Source: AP-15 sp963818695 (lineage in GTDB: Bacteria; Pseudomonadota; Alphaproteobacteria; ATCC43930; CGMCC-115725). From it: 64,000 bases of DNA. Positions 17,983-26,497 of this stretch are shown in pieces. The stretch lies in the NCBI GenBank assembly GCA_963818695.1, contig CAWFTG010000009.1, forward strand, positions 434,001 to 498,000, written 5' to 3'. A program made the translations under genes and the position numbers. Each line of letters opens with the position of its first letter. Position 1 is the stretch's first letter. Under the pieces are notes generated by a model that worked only from the letters and a program-made list of their open reading frames with translations, ran no database searches and was not told the origin of the DNA.

Positions 17983-19026
17983 TTACAGCGCGGGTTCCGG
18001 GGCGGAGGACGCCTCACTGAGGCGCGCCAGCTCGATCCGGATCTTGTCGAGAACGCCGTTGACCTTCATGTCGACGGCAACACCAATGGCATTAGCAAAA
18101 CCGAACGCGTCGGTCGAGCCATGGCTTTTGACGGCAATCCCGCCCAAGCCGAGGAATATCGCACCATTATAACGGCGCGGGTCGCTGCGCATTCGAAGCT
18201 TCCGAAGCGCGCGCCGGGCAAACAAGTACCCGATCCGCGCCGACAAGGAGTGGCGGAAGGCTGCCTCGAGAAATTCGCTGAACAGCTTGGCGGTTCCCTC
18301 CGCCGTCTTGACGGCAATATTGCCCGTGAACCCGTCGGTGACGACGACATCGACGGTACCCGCGGCGATGTCGTCACCTTCGATAAAGCCGTAAAAATGG
18401 ATGGGCGTGACGGTGTCCCGCAAGCGGGCGCTGGCGCCGCGGACGGCGTCGTTTCCCTTCATATCTTCGGAACCGACATTGAGCAGTCCGACTGTCGGTT
18501 CTATCAAGCCAAGAACTGTCCGGGCAAAAACATCGCCCATCAGAGCGAATTGGACGAGGTTCTCCTCGTCGCATTCGACATTGGCGCCGAGGTCCAGCAT
18601 CACGCTTTCCCCGCGGCGGGTGGGAAAGAACGATGCGATCGCCGGCCGGTCGATGCCCGGCAGCATCTTCAGCACGAATTTGGCGATCGCCATCAACGCG
18701 CCGGTATTGCCGGCGGAAACCACGCCGTCGGCCCGTCCGTCGGCAACCAAGTTGATCGCCAACCGCATGCTCGACGGCCGCCCTGTCCGCAATGCCAGGG
18801 ACGGTCTCGCATCATCGGCCACCACCTCGTCGGTGTGGTGCAACGTGACCGCGCTGGCGAGACGGGGAAGTTTCATGAGAAGCGGGCGAACCTTTTCTTC
18901 CGCTCCGAACAGCAAGAAATGGATGCCGGGATGCCGCTGCAGCGCGATATCGGCCCCCTTGACGACCATGCCCGGAGCGCGGTCGCCACCCATTGCATCG
19001 AGGGCGATCGTGACGCCGTCGCTCAC
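17983..19026 (-). CDS. plsX: Phosphate acyltransferase PlsX
   Basis: PlsX converts acyl-ACP to acyl-phosphate, the donor used by PlsY in phospholipid synthesis. The 347-residue protein begins with the conserved IALDAMGGDRAPGMVVKGA, contains HTDEVVADD, SAGNTGALMAIA, LDLGANVECDEENLVQFA and NVGSEDMKGND, and ends in the usual KSHGSTDAFGFANAI region. Between rpmF and fabH, the classic order. Confidence 0.96.
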   Translation of the reverse strand: MSDGVTIALDAMGGDRAPGMVVKGADIALQRHPGIHFLLFGAEEKVRPLLMKLPRLASAVTLHHTDEVVADDARPSLALRTGRPSSMRLAINLVADGRADGVVSAGNTGALMAIAKFVLKMLPGIDRPAIASFFPTRRGESVMLDLGANVECDEENLVQFALMGDVFARTVLGLIEPTVGLLNVGSEDMKGNDAVRGASARLRDTVTPIHFYGFIEGDDIAAGTVDVVVTDGFTGNIAVKTAEGTAKLFSEFLEAAFRHSLSARIGYLFARRALRKLRMRSDPRRYNGAIFLGLGGIAVKSHGSTDAFGFANAIGVAVDMKVNGVLDKIRIELARLSEASSAPEPAL

Positions 19027-19054
19027 CTTGGTGCCTCTGACCCCGGTGTTGTTG

Positions 19055-19243
19055 TCAGCCGGTCTCCGAAGCTGCCTTGATGATCTCCCGCCCGTCGTAG
19101 TAGCCGCAGGATTGGCACAGGTGGTGCGGACGCTTCAGTTCGCCACAGTTCGGGCATTCGGCATAGGCGGCCGGTTTCAGCGCATGATGCGATCGCCGCA
19201 TATTGCGCCGCGATGGCGAAGTTTTCTTTTTGGGAACGGCCAT
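19055..19243 (-). CDS. rpmF: 50S ribosomal protein L32
   Basis: The 62-residue protein starts MAVPKKKTSPSRRNMRRSHH and has the two CxxC-type zinc-ribbon pairs (ECPNCGELK, LCQSCGYYDGRE), a zinc-containing C+ form. I chose this ATG because MAVPKKK is the invariant L32 N-terminus. It lies 28 bases upstream of plsX. Confidence 0.97.
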   Translation of the reverse strand: MAVPKKKTSPSRRNMRRSHHALKPAAYAECPNCGELKRPHHLCQSCGYYDGREIIKAASETG

Positions 19244-19375
19244 GGGGAGCTCGGTGATTTGGGGGTGGGGCTGTGCGAAGGCTGGGTAATTAGCCAAAAA
19301 CAGAGGCGGCGGCAACTATGGATGCAACCAGCCGAAAAGGCCCAGTACTGTTCCCGCGAGCGGCCTAACGACATC

Positions 19376-19894
19376 TCAACATTCCGCATCCCTGCGCGCC
19401 TGCGCCAGCGTTGCGAAAGGCCCCTGCAGCGGTTCCGCCATCGACGCCTCATCGATCCTCGCCTCGGGATCGCGTGGAAAGATCGGGAGCGTCAGGGAGA
19501 GTTCCTGCGCCACCGCCTCTCCGATATCGATCGAATTGCCGTTGAGGGGTTCGAACGCCGGTTCGTCGGCGGCCAGCGCGATATCCTGTTCCTCTTCCGC
19601 AGCCGGGCCATAAACCAGCGAGAAGCGGTCGGAAACCGCCCCGCGCACCGGCTCGAGGGTGACCGCGCAACACTGCTCGAACTCCGCCGAAAATTCGGCC
19701 TGCAGAAGGATCACCTCGGCGCTCTGGCGCCGGAGTTCTACTTCGGCCACGAGGCGGTCGAGCGATATGAGGTCGAACCGCCGCGAAAGCCTGTCCCGTT
19801 CCTCCGTGGTCGCTTCAATTCGCTGCCGGAACGGTCGTGCGCTCAGTTGCGCTAACGGTACGAGCCGGGAGAATTCGACCGCAGGAATGTTCAT
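19376..19894 (-). CDS. DUF177 (YceD-like) protein
   Basis: The 172-residue protein has the DUF177 outline: a basic N-terminal half and a middle CCAVTLEPVRGAVSDRFSLV segment, then an acidic part (AAEEEQDIALAADEPAFEPL) and IDIGEAVAQELSLTLPIFPR. In many bacteria this family precedes rpmF and is tied to 23S rRNA metabolism. The ATG overlaps the stop of the upstream chaperone gene (ATGA). The 132 bases before rpmF hold no gene. Confidence 0.85.
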   Translation of the reverse strand: MNIPAVEFSRLVPLAQLSARPFRQRIEATTEERDRLSRRFDLISLDRLVAEVELRRQSAEVILLQAEFSAEFEQCCAVTLEPVRGAVSDRFSLVYGPAAEEEQDIALAADEPAFEPLNGNSIDIGEAVAQELSLTLPIFPRDPEARIDEASMAEPLQGPFATLAQARRDAEC

Positions 19895-20463
19895 CGCGCC
19901 TCGCCAGTCAAGTAGGAGAGCGGTTTTCGACGACGACCCGCGGGAAGCCCGAATGATATAGCACCGGCGAGAAGGTCGACCGCGGACTGGCTGTGCAGGG
20001 CTCGAACCGCGGAGCGAACGTAAGTCGCCATGTCGTCCACAGCGCATTCGGGGGCAGAAACAGTGCCGAAGAGGTTTCGAGCAAGAGCTTCAGCGAGCGC
20101 CAAATCATCGCCGGCGAGCCCGGCTTCATAGGAGAGAATGCGACCGTAGAAAGCTCGAGCCATGCGCTTCACGTGCTTGCCAACGCTGAGATCACCGACC
20201 CCAATCTCGCGCAGCGAGCGGTCGAAATCGGCGAACATTCGGTCGAAGAACCTTTGGCAGTACGGCCTCGCCTCCGGCAAGTCCGCCTTGAGGCGATGAA
20301 GATAAAGAAAGGCGTGGAGGCAGATCAGTTCAAAGCGCCCGTCGAGCGTATCCGGCACACCATAGTCAGCGAAGAAGACCGTTTGGCGGGCCTGCTCCAC
20401 GACGCGCCAATATGCGGTGTCTGCAGCTTCGCGGGCCGAATTATGTAAGGAGAAAGAAAACAC
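19891..20463 (-). CDS. Ubiquinol-cytochrome c chaperone (CBP3/UPF0174 family)
   Basis: CBP3-type chaperones help assemble cytochrome b of the bc1 complex. The 190-residue protein matches the family: RFELICLHAFLYLHRLKAD, then FDRMFADFDRSLREIGVGDL and SVGKHVKRMARAFYGRILSY. It is followed directly, with ATGA overlap, by DUF177. Its presence implies an aerobic bc1-type respiratory chain. Confidence 0.88.
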   Translation of the reverse strand: MFSFSLHNSAREAADTAYWRVVEQARQTVFFADYGVPDTLDGRFELICLHAFLYLHRLKADLPEARPYCQRFFDRMFADFDRSLREIGVGDLSVGKHVKRMARAFYGRILSYEAGLAGDDLALAEALARNLFGTVSAPECAVDDMATYVRSAVRALHSQSAVDLLAGAISFGLPAGRRRKPLSYLTGEAR

Positions 20464-20581
20464 CGCAGCCGCTCGCCAAAGCCGCGGCCGTTGACAATCA
20501 ACAACTCGCGGTTAAACCTATTCCTTGAAAGAATGGGCCTAGCCCTGATCGGTTTCAACAGAATGCCGGTTGCGTGATCCC

Positions 20582-21112
20582 ATGTTCGCTCCCTTAGGCC
20601 TCTCGATACAGCAATCCTTCGTTTTTCTTATCACCGTATGCGGTGCTGCAGTCCTTGTGAGCTGCGCTCCAACAGTGGATCAGCGCGGCAATCTACCCAA
20701 CCCGGATAAACTTGCCGAGATTCATGCCGGCAGCACAACCAAAGACGAGGTTGCAAAAATCCTCGGCACGCCGTCGAGCGTCAGCGTCTTCAACAACGAC
20801 AAGTCCTGGTATTACATCAGCCGGCGAACCTCCCAGACCGCTTTTTTCGACCCGAATGTGCTCGACCAGCAGGTCTACATCGTCAACTTCGACGACCAGG
20901 GGGTCGTCAAGGCGGTGGACCATAAGGTTTTGGAAGACGGCAAGGAAATCACGCCTGTTGCCCGGGCAACCCCGGCGCCCGGCCGGGAATTGTCCTTTCT
21001 CGAGCAGCTGATCGGCAATCTAGGAAAGTTTAACGGCAGTAGCGGTGGCGGCGGAACTGGCGGCGGGGGCGGTACCCAGGGTCCCAAACCGAACGACAGC
21101 GGGACGCATTAA
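20582..21112 (+). CDS. bamE: Outer membrane assembly factor BamE (SmpA/OmlA) with Gly-rich tail
   Basis: BamE is a lipoprotein of the BAM outer-membrane protein assembly complex. The lipobox is VLVSC, about 30 residues in, after a hydrophobic signal. The domain core is HAGSTTKDEVAKILGTPSS, DKSWYYISRRTSQTAFFDP and IVNFDDQGVVKAVDH. The last ~20 residues are a glycine-rich run (SSGGGGTGGGGGTQG), unusual for the family. I take the ATG at MFAPLG; a TTG 12 bases earlier is also in frame. Confidence 0.9.
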   Translation: MFAPLGLSIQQSFVFLITVCGAAVLVSCAPTVDQRGNLPNPDKLAEIHAGSTTKDEVAKILGTPSSVSVFNNDKSWYYISRRTSQTAFFDPNVLDQQVYIVNFDDQGVVKAVDHKVLEDGKEITPVARATPAPGRELSFLEQLIGNLGKFNGSSGGGGTGGGGGTQGPKPNDSGTH

Positions 21113-21127
21113 TAACTGCCGGCCGGG

Positions 21128-23239
21128 TCAACCCGCCCATTTCGCGAGGATCGCCAGCAGCAGCAGCGCGACAATATTGGTGATCTTGATCATTGGGTTG
21201 ACTGCGGGCCCGGCGGTGTCCTTGTAGGGGTCGCCGACCGTGTCACCGGTCACCGCTGCCTTGTGCGGCTCGGAGCCCTTGCCGCCGTGATGGCCTTCCT
21301 CGATGTATTTCTTCGCGTTATCCCAGGCCCCGCCGCCCGAGGTCATTGAGATCGCGACAAAGATCCCGGTCACGATCGTTCCGAGCAGCATCGCGCCGAG
21401 CGCGCTGAATGCCGCCGGCCGCCCGGCTATGGCTGCGACGACGATCCATAGCGCGATCGGCGCCAAGACGGGGAGCAACGAAGGCACGATCATCTCGCGG
21501 ATCGCCGCGCGGGTCAGCATGTCGACGGCGAGCCCGTAATCGGGCTTGGCACTGCCCTGCATGATGCCGGGGATTTCGCGGAACTGGCGCCGCACCTCGA
21601 TGACAACTGCCGCCGCCGCCCGGCCGACCGCGGTCATGCCCATCGAGCCGAACAGGTAGGGCATCAGGCCGCCGATAAACAGCCCGATGACGACATACGG
21701 ATCCTGCAGCGAAAAGTGAACGTCGAGATTGGGGAAATAATGCTTCAGGTCCTCGGTGTACGCTGCGAACAGGACGAGTGAGGCGAGCCCGGCAGAGCCG
21801 ATCGCATACCCCTTGGTCACCGCTTTTGTCGTATTGCCGACCGCGTCCAGCGCGTCGGTCGTCCGCCGCACCTCGCGCGGCAAGTCGGCCATCTCGGCAA
21901 TACCGCCGGCATTGTCGGTGACCGGACCGTAGGCGTCGAGCGCGACGATCATCCCGGCCAGCGCCAGCATTGTCGTCGCAGCGATAGCGATGCCGAAGAG
22001 ACCGGCGACGAGGAACGAGGCGATGATCCCGAAACAGATCACGATGACGGGCAGCGCCGTTGCTTCCATCGAAACGGCAAGGCCCTGGATCACGTTGGTG
22101 CCGTGCCCCGTCGTCGAGCTGCGCGCGATGCTGCGGACCGGCCGGTAATCGGTTCCGGTGTAATACTCGGTGATCCACACGATAAAGCCGGTAACCGCCA
22201 GTCCGATAACCGCGCACAGCCACAAACCGGCGCCGGTCACCGAAGCGCCGGTGTTCATCGGCAGCGGGTCTGAAAACCCCAGCATGAGATAGATCAGAAG
22301 CCCGATGGCAATGATGGACAGGATTCCGGTGGCGACGAGCCCTTTGTAAAGGGCTCTCATGATGCCGTTGTCGGCGCCGATGCGAACGAAAAAGGTCCCG
22401 ATCACCGAGGTTGCAATGCACACTGCGCCGATTGCGAGCGGCAACATGAGCAGCTTGTCGCGGAGCGCCAAACTGGCCTGCGGCGGCGTGAAAAAGATCG
22501 CGGCGAGCAGCATCGTCGCGACTATCGTCACGGCGTAGGTCTCGAACAGATCGGCCGCCATCCCCGCGCAATCGCCGACATTGTCGCCGACGTTGTCGGC
22601 AATGACGGCTGGGTTGCGCGGATCATCCTCCGGTATCCCGGCTTCGACCTTGCCGACGAGGTCGGCTCCGACATCGGCTCCCTTGGTGAAGATACCGCCG
22701 CCGAGCCGGGCGAAGATCGAGATCAGCGATGCGCCGAAGCTCAGCCCAACCATGGCTTCGAGCACCGGACGAAGGTCGTCCCCGGGTACCGTCGCGCGCA
22801 GAATGAAATAGTAGATACCGACCCCGAGCAGGCCGAGGCCCACCACCAGGAGCCCTGTCACAGCGCCGGCCTTGAACGCGATAGCGAGCCCGGCCTTCAG
22901 CCCGCTGCGCGCCGCTTGCGCGGTCCTCACATTGGCCCGCACCGAGACGTTCATTCCGATGAAGCCGGCCGCTCCCGACAACACCGCACCGATCAGAAAG
23001 CCGATCGCAACGCGCACTCCGAGAGTGAGTCCGAGCACGATCAGCACGACCACTCCCACGGCGGCAATCGCGCGATACTGTCGGTTGAGGTAGGCTCGGG
23101 CGCCGACCTGCACGGCTCCCGAGATCTCCTGCATCCGGGTAGACCCGGCATTTGCCGCCAATACCTGGCGGCTGGTAAACCAGCCATAGGCCAAGGCCAG
23201 CACGCCGCACGCGATTACCAGAAAGTATACGGAAGTCAT
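21128..23239 (-). CDS. hppA: K+-insensitive H+-translocating membrane pyrophosphatase
   Basis: This 703-residue pump hydrolyses PPi and moves H+ out of the cytoplasm. Some 15-16 hydrophobic helices are visible. The substrate site is DVGADLVGKVEAGIPEDDPR followed by NVGDNVGDCAGMAADLFETY. The cation-specificity segment is VGNTTKAVTKGYAIG: Lys and Thr at the two diagnostic positions predict the K+-independent type. It converges with bamE, 15 bases apart. Confidence 0.96.
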   Translation of the reverse strand: MTSVYFLVIACGVLALAYGWFTSRQVLAANAGSTRMQEISGAVQVGARAYLNRQYRAIAAVGVVVLIVLGLTLGVRVAIGFLIGAVLSGAAGFIGMNVSVRANVRTAQAARSGLKAGLAIAFKAGAVTGLLVVGLGLLGVGIYYFILRATVPGDDLRPVLEAMVGLSFGASLISIFARLGGGIFTKGADVGADLVGKVEAGIPEDDPRNPAVIADNVGDNVGDCAGMAADLFETYAVTIVATMLLAAIFFTPPQASLALRDKLLMLPLAIGAVCIATSVIGTFFVRIGADNGIMRALYKGLVATGILSIIAIGLLIYLMLGFSDPLPMNTGASVTGAGLWLCAVIGLAVTGFIVWITEYYTGTDYRPVRSIARSSTTGHGTNVIQGLAVSMEATALPVIVICFGIIASFLVAGLFGIAIAATTMLALAGMIVALDAYGPVTDNAGGIAEMADLPREVRRTTDALDAVGNTTKAVTKGYAIGSAGLASLVLFAAYTEDLKHYFPNLDVHFSLQDPYVVIGLFIGGLMPYLFGSMGMTAVGRAAAAVVIEVRRQFREIPGIMQGSAKPDYGLAVDMLTRAAIREMIVPSLLPVLAPIALWIVVAAIAGRPAAFSALGAMLLGTIVTGIFVAISMTSGGGAWDNAKKYIEEGHHGGKGSEPHKAAVTGDTVGDPYKDTAGPAVNPMIKITNIVALLLLAILAKWAG

Positions 23240-23387
23240 TCGGAAAGTCCCCGAAAATAAAAGCGCCTGCTCTCAACATGCCCGGCGCTGCGGAAGCAGA
23301 TCACCGTCGGAACATGCCAGAACAGTGGCGGGCAGGCAACCATCTGTGCTCTGGTTACCACTCGAACCAGCCGAGCGGTGCAGCCGG

Positions 23388-24368
23388 TCAGAAATGGCGG
23401 TAGCCCGCCAAGTCCACCGGGATGGCCCGCCCGTCGTCATCGACAAGCCGGACACCTGTCCCGGCCTCTATCCAGCCTATCCGCGTAACGGGGATTTGGA
23501 GGAGGGACGAGAACGCGAGGATGGCTTCGGTTGCGCCGGCAGGCGCCGCGAACAGCAGCTCGTAATCGTCTCCTGCAGCAGCCAGGCGGGGAAGGGTGCC
23601 GCAGCTGCGCTCCACGACTGATCGAGCCGCAGGCGACAGGGGCAGCCGCGACATTTCGATGACCGCGGCTGTTCCGGACGTTTCACAGATGTGGCCGAGA
23701 TCGGCGACCAGGCCGTCCGACACGTCAATCATGGCATGCGCTGTGCCGCACAGACGGGGACCGAGTTCGGTGCGCGGCTCGGGGAGGCGGAAACGGCCGA
23801 CCAGATACTCCCGGTGCTGCCGAGAGAGGTCGGGATGGGCCCCGCGCAATACGCCGAGCCCGAGGAACGCGTCCCCGATGCTCCCCGACACCCACACGAC
23901 GTCGCCCGGCTCGGCGCCGCTGCGCCGGACTTCCCGACCGGCCGCGACCTCACCGATCGCGGTTAGGGACAAAACAGCCGGGCCGCGGGTGCCGACTGAA
24001 TCGCCGCCCAACAAATCGATGCCGTAGCGGCGTTGGTCTTCAGCGAGCCCTTTGGCAAATCCGGCGAGCCATTCGGGCCCGAGTTCGGTAGGAAGCGCTG
24101 TCGTAAGCACGTAATGAAGCGGCCGCGCTCCCATCGCGGCGAGGTCGGACAGGTTAACGCGAAGCAGCTTGCGCGCGACCAGATCCGGCGGGTCCTCGGG
24201 AAAATAGTGCACTCCGGCGACGATCGCGTCCGCTGTCAGGACGAGACGCTGACCCGGGGCGCAGTCGACGAGGGCGGCGTCGTCGACCAGCCCGAGACCG
24301 CCCGGCCCTGCGAGCGGCGCGAAGAAACGCCGGATCCGCTCAAATTCTCCGAGCTCGTCTGCTGGCAT
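23388..24368 (-). CDS. thiL: Thiamine-phosphate kinase
   Basis: ThiL phosphorylates thiamine phosphate to thiamine pyrophosphate, the cofactor of the pyruvate dehydrogenase encoded at 52.8-55.2 kb. The 326-residue protein has the PurM-like fold: LVDDAALVDCAPGQ, LLRVNLSDLAAMGARPLHYV, RYGIDLLGGDSVGTRGP, then MIDVSDGLVADLGHICETSG and AAGDDYELLFAAPAG. It is 6 bases downstream of nusB. Confidence 0.95.
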   Translation of the reverse strand: MPADELGEFERIRRFFAPLAGPGGLGLVDDAALVDCAPGQRLVLTADAIVAGVHYFPEDPPDLVARKLLRVNLSDLAAMGARPLHYVLTTALPTELGPEWLAGFAKGLAEDQRRYGIDLLGGDSVGTRGPAVLSLTAIGEVAAGREVRRSGAEPGDVVWVSGSIGDAFLGLGVLRGAHPDLSRQHREYLVGRFRLPEPRTELGPRLCGTAHAMIDVSDGLVADLGHICETSGTAAVIEMSRLPLSPAARSVVERSCGTLPRLAAAGDDYELLFAAPAGATEAILAFSSLLQIPVTRIGWIEAGTGVRLVDDDGRAIPVDLAGYRHF

Positions 24369-24374
24369 CGGCCG

Positions 24375-24902
24375 TTACATCTCCAAAGCCCGCAGCGTGC
24401 GACCCAACTTGTCGAGAACGCCGTTCGCGAGTTCCGGCTCTTTGCCGGAGAAAAAAGCGTGAGCCATGGTGGTGTATTCATTGATCGAGACGCGAGGCGG
24501 AACATCGCGCCGATGCATGAGCTCGTAGGCCCCGGCTCGCAGAATCGCGCGCAGAACCGCATCGAACCGCGGCAAAGGCCACTCCTCGGTGAGCACCTCG
24601 GAGATCGTCGCATCAAGCCGGTCCAGATTGGACGAGACGCCCCGCACTATATCGGAAAACAGCGCGGGATCAGCCTCTCCATACCGATCGCCGTCGATCT
24701 CATGTCCAAGACGATGCCGGGCGAACTCGCGCACAACCACCTCAGGGTCGGCCTCGCGGTTCAGCTCCAGCTGGTAGAGCGCCTGCACCGCCGCCAGCCG
24801 GGCAACGCTGCGGCGCCGACCGCCGGGCCGCGAGAAGGCAGCCCCACTTTCAGGCCCTTCCGGCTGAAGACCGCGGGGCGGCCGGTCTATCGGTGTAGTC
24901 AT
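24375..24902 (-). CDS. nusB: Transcription antitermination factor NusB
   Basis: NusB with NusE (S10) binds boxA RNA for rRNA antitermination. The 175-residue helical protein has RRSVARLAAVQALYQLELN and ends YTTMAHAFFSGKEPELANGV, VLDKLGRTLRALEM. The N-terminal ~30 residues are Pro/Gly-rich and unlike the family core. This extension overlaps the 3' end of ribH by 53 bases, longer than the 4-base overlaps elsewhere in the operon; a later non-ATG start cannot be excluded. Confidence 0.93.
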   Translation of the reverse strand: MTTPIDRPPRGLQPEGPESGAAFSRPGGRRRSVARLAAVQALYQLELNREADPEVVVREFARHRLGHEIDGDRYGEADPALFSDIVRGVSSNLDRLDATISEVLTEEWPLPRFDAVLRAILRAGAYELMHRRDVPPRVSINEYTTMAHAFFSGKEPELANGVLDKLGRTLRALEM

Positions 24903-25344
24903 TTTCCTCCCCGGCGAGCCGGCGCTTCAAATCCACTAGCGCCAGACAGGCGCGTACTGCTTCGCCGCCCTTATCTTTGTTCTCCGCGGAAGCCCGGGCC
25001 AGCGCCTGAGCTTCGTTTTCCACTGTCAAAATCCCGTATCCGATAGCTAGCCCGTCACGCACCGCCAGATCCTGCAATCCGCGCGCGCTTTCGGAGCAGA
25101 TGTGATCGTAATGCGTCGTCTCGCCTCTGATCACGCATCCGAGCGCGACGAAACCGTCGAAACGGCGGGTGGACCGGGCAATGATCCCGATCGCCGCCGG
25201 TATTTCGAACGCTCCCGGCACGGCGATGATCTCGTGGGTGGCGCCGACCGCCGCCAGCGCCCGCGCGGCGCCTTTTCGCAAAGGTTCGGCGATGTGAGCG
25301 TAATAGGGAGCCTCGACGACGAGGATATGGGGTGGTCGGCTCAT
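24850..25344 (-). CDS. ribH: 6,7-dimethyl-8-ribityllumazine synthase
   Basis: RibH makes lumazine from the ribityl-pyrimidine and dihydroxybutanone phosphate. The 164-residue protein has HEIIAVPGAFEIPAAIG, ALGCVIRGETTHYDHICSES and AIGYGILTVENEAQALARA. The catalytic His is in THYDHI. Its ATG overlaps the ribE stop (ATGA). The C-terminal ~17 residues after AGEEN overlap nusB. Confidence 0.95.
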   Translation of the reverse strand: MSRPPHILVVEAPYYAHIAEPLRKGAARALAAVGATHEIIAVPGAFEIPAAIGIIARSTRRFDGFVALGCVIRGETTHYDHICSESARGLQDLAVRDGLAIGYGILTVENEAQALARASAENKDKGGEAVRACLALVDLKRRLAGEENDYTDRPAAPRSSAGRA

Positions 25345-25943
25345 GGCACACCCTCCGCGCGTGCGTCGAGAAGCCGGGCGACGTACCGCGCGATCAGATC
25401 GATTTCGAGATTCATTCGCTGACCGGGCTTCGCCGCACCAAAATTGGTGCATGCCAGCGTATGCGGGATGATGTTCACACCAAAACGCGTTCCCGACATT
25501 TCATTGACGGTGAGGCTGACCCCGTCGAGCGTGACTGAGCCCTTCACGGCGATAAACCTGGCCAAATCCTTCGGCGCGTCGAGGACAAATCGAACGGATT
25601 CGCCGTCGGGCCGCCGCTCGATGATAGTGGCGACGCCGTCGACGTGCCCCGAGACGAGGTGACCGCCGAGCTCGTCGCCGACCCGCAACGATTTCTCAAG
25701 GTTTACCCGGGATCCTTCACTCCATTCGCCGATCGTCGTGCATGCCAGCGTCTCCGCCGACGCGTGAACCGAAAATTCCCCAGGCCCAACAGCAACGGCC
25801 GTCAGACAGGCTCCGGAACAGGCTATCGAGGCTCCGAGCGCAATGGCCGAGGTGTCGAACGAGGTGGCAATCGTCAATTTGACGAGCTCGCCTCGCCGCA
25901 ACCGCTTCACCCGACCGAGATCCGTGATAATGCCGGTGAACAT
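25341..25943 (-). CDS. ribE: Riboflavin synthase alpha subunit
   Basis: Riboflavin synthase dismutates two lumazines to riboflavin. The 200-residue protein is two similar barrels: FTGIITDLGRVKRLRRG and IACSGACLTAV in the first, HLVSGHVDGVATIIERR, KGSVTLDGVSLTVNEM and GVNIIPHTLACTNFG in the second. First gene of ribE-ribH-nusB-thiL. I see no FMN riboswitch signature in the short upstream gap; ribD and ribBA are outside the window. Confidence 0.95.
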   Translation of the reverse strand: MFTGIITDLGRVKRLRRGELVKLTIATSFDTSAIALGASIACSGACLTAVAVGPGEFSVHASAETLACTTIGEWSEGSRVNLEKSLRVGDELGGHLVSGHVDGVATIIERRPDGESVRFVLDAPKDLARFIAVKGSVTLDGVSLTVNEMSGTRFGVNIIPHTLACTNFGAAKPGQRMNLEIDLIARYVARLLDARAEGVP

Positions 25944-26052
25944 CGCTCTAGGCTACGGTTCTATGACATCATTTGCCAGAGCGTCTTCGCGCTCCCTGGA
26001 ATGCGCTTGCCGGGTGCCTTGTTAGCTAAAGGGGAACTCCAAGGAGACCAAA

Positions 26053-26490
26053 ATGATGACCAGAGCCGCGGGAGGTATTCTGCTGACCCTATTCCTCGCC
26101 GGCGCAAATTCCGCTGCATCGCAAGCGGCTGAGGAAATCAAGGGCGGGAAATGGCAGTTCACGACCCAGATGCAGTCGCCGCCCGGCGTTGATCCGGCAG
26201 CGGCCGGCACCGCTCCCATGACGCTTACGGCCTGTATCAATTCCGCCAACCCGATCCCCGCCGAAGGACAATGCAAGCTTGACCGGACGGATCACCGAGG
26301 CAGCCTGGTTACGTGGGCAATGACCTGCAACTCCCCGCGCGGCCCGATCCGTTCCGCCGGATCGGGGCGTTACGCCGGCGACACGATGGAGGCGACGTTA
26401 ACAGCGCGCGTTCCGGGCCCCAACGGGGAGCCGGTCGACACCCCCGGGCGTATCACCGGTCGTTACCTCGGACCGTGCGACGCAAAATAG
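26053..26490 (+). CDS. DUF3617 exported protein
   Basis: The 145-residue product has a signal peptide (GGILLTLFLAGANSAASQAA) and then the DUF3617 pattern: EEIKGGKWQFTTQM, a Cys pair (LTACI, GQCKL), SLVTWAMTCN and GDTMEATLTARV, with a last Cys near the end. The conserved cysteines suggest a periplasmic disulfide-bonded beta-barrel fold. Function unknown. A strong AAGGAGA site precedes the ATG pair. Confidence 0.75.
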   Translation: MMTRAAGGILLTLFLAGANSAASQAAEEIKGGKWQFTTQMQSPPGVDPAAAGTAPMTLTACINSANPIPAEGQCKLDRTDHRGSLVTWAMTCNSPRGPIRSAGSGRYAGDTMEATLTARVPGPNGEPVDTPGRITGRYLGPCDAK

Positions 26491-26497
26491 CCGCGTC

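Noticed and set aside
25944..26052. Possible FMN riboswitch before ribE
   Set aside because: The gap is about 110 bases and lacks the conserved RFN elements (AGGNTCGGGG-like blocks).
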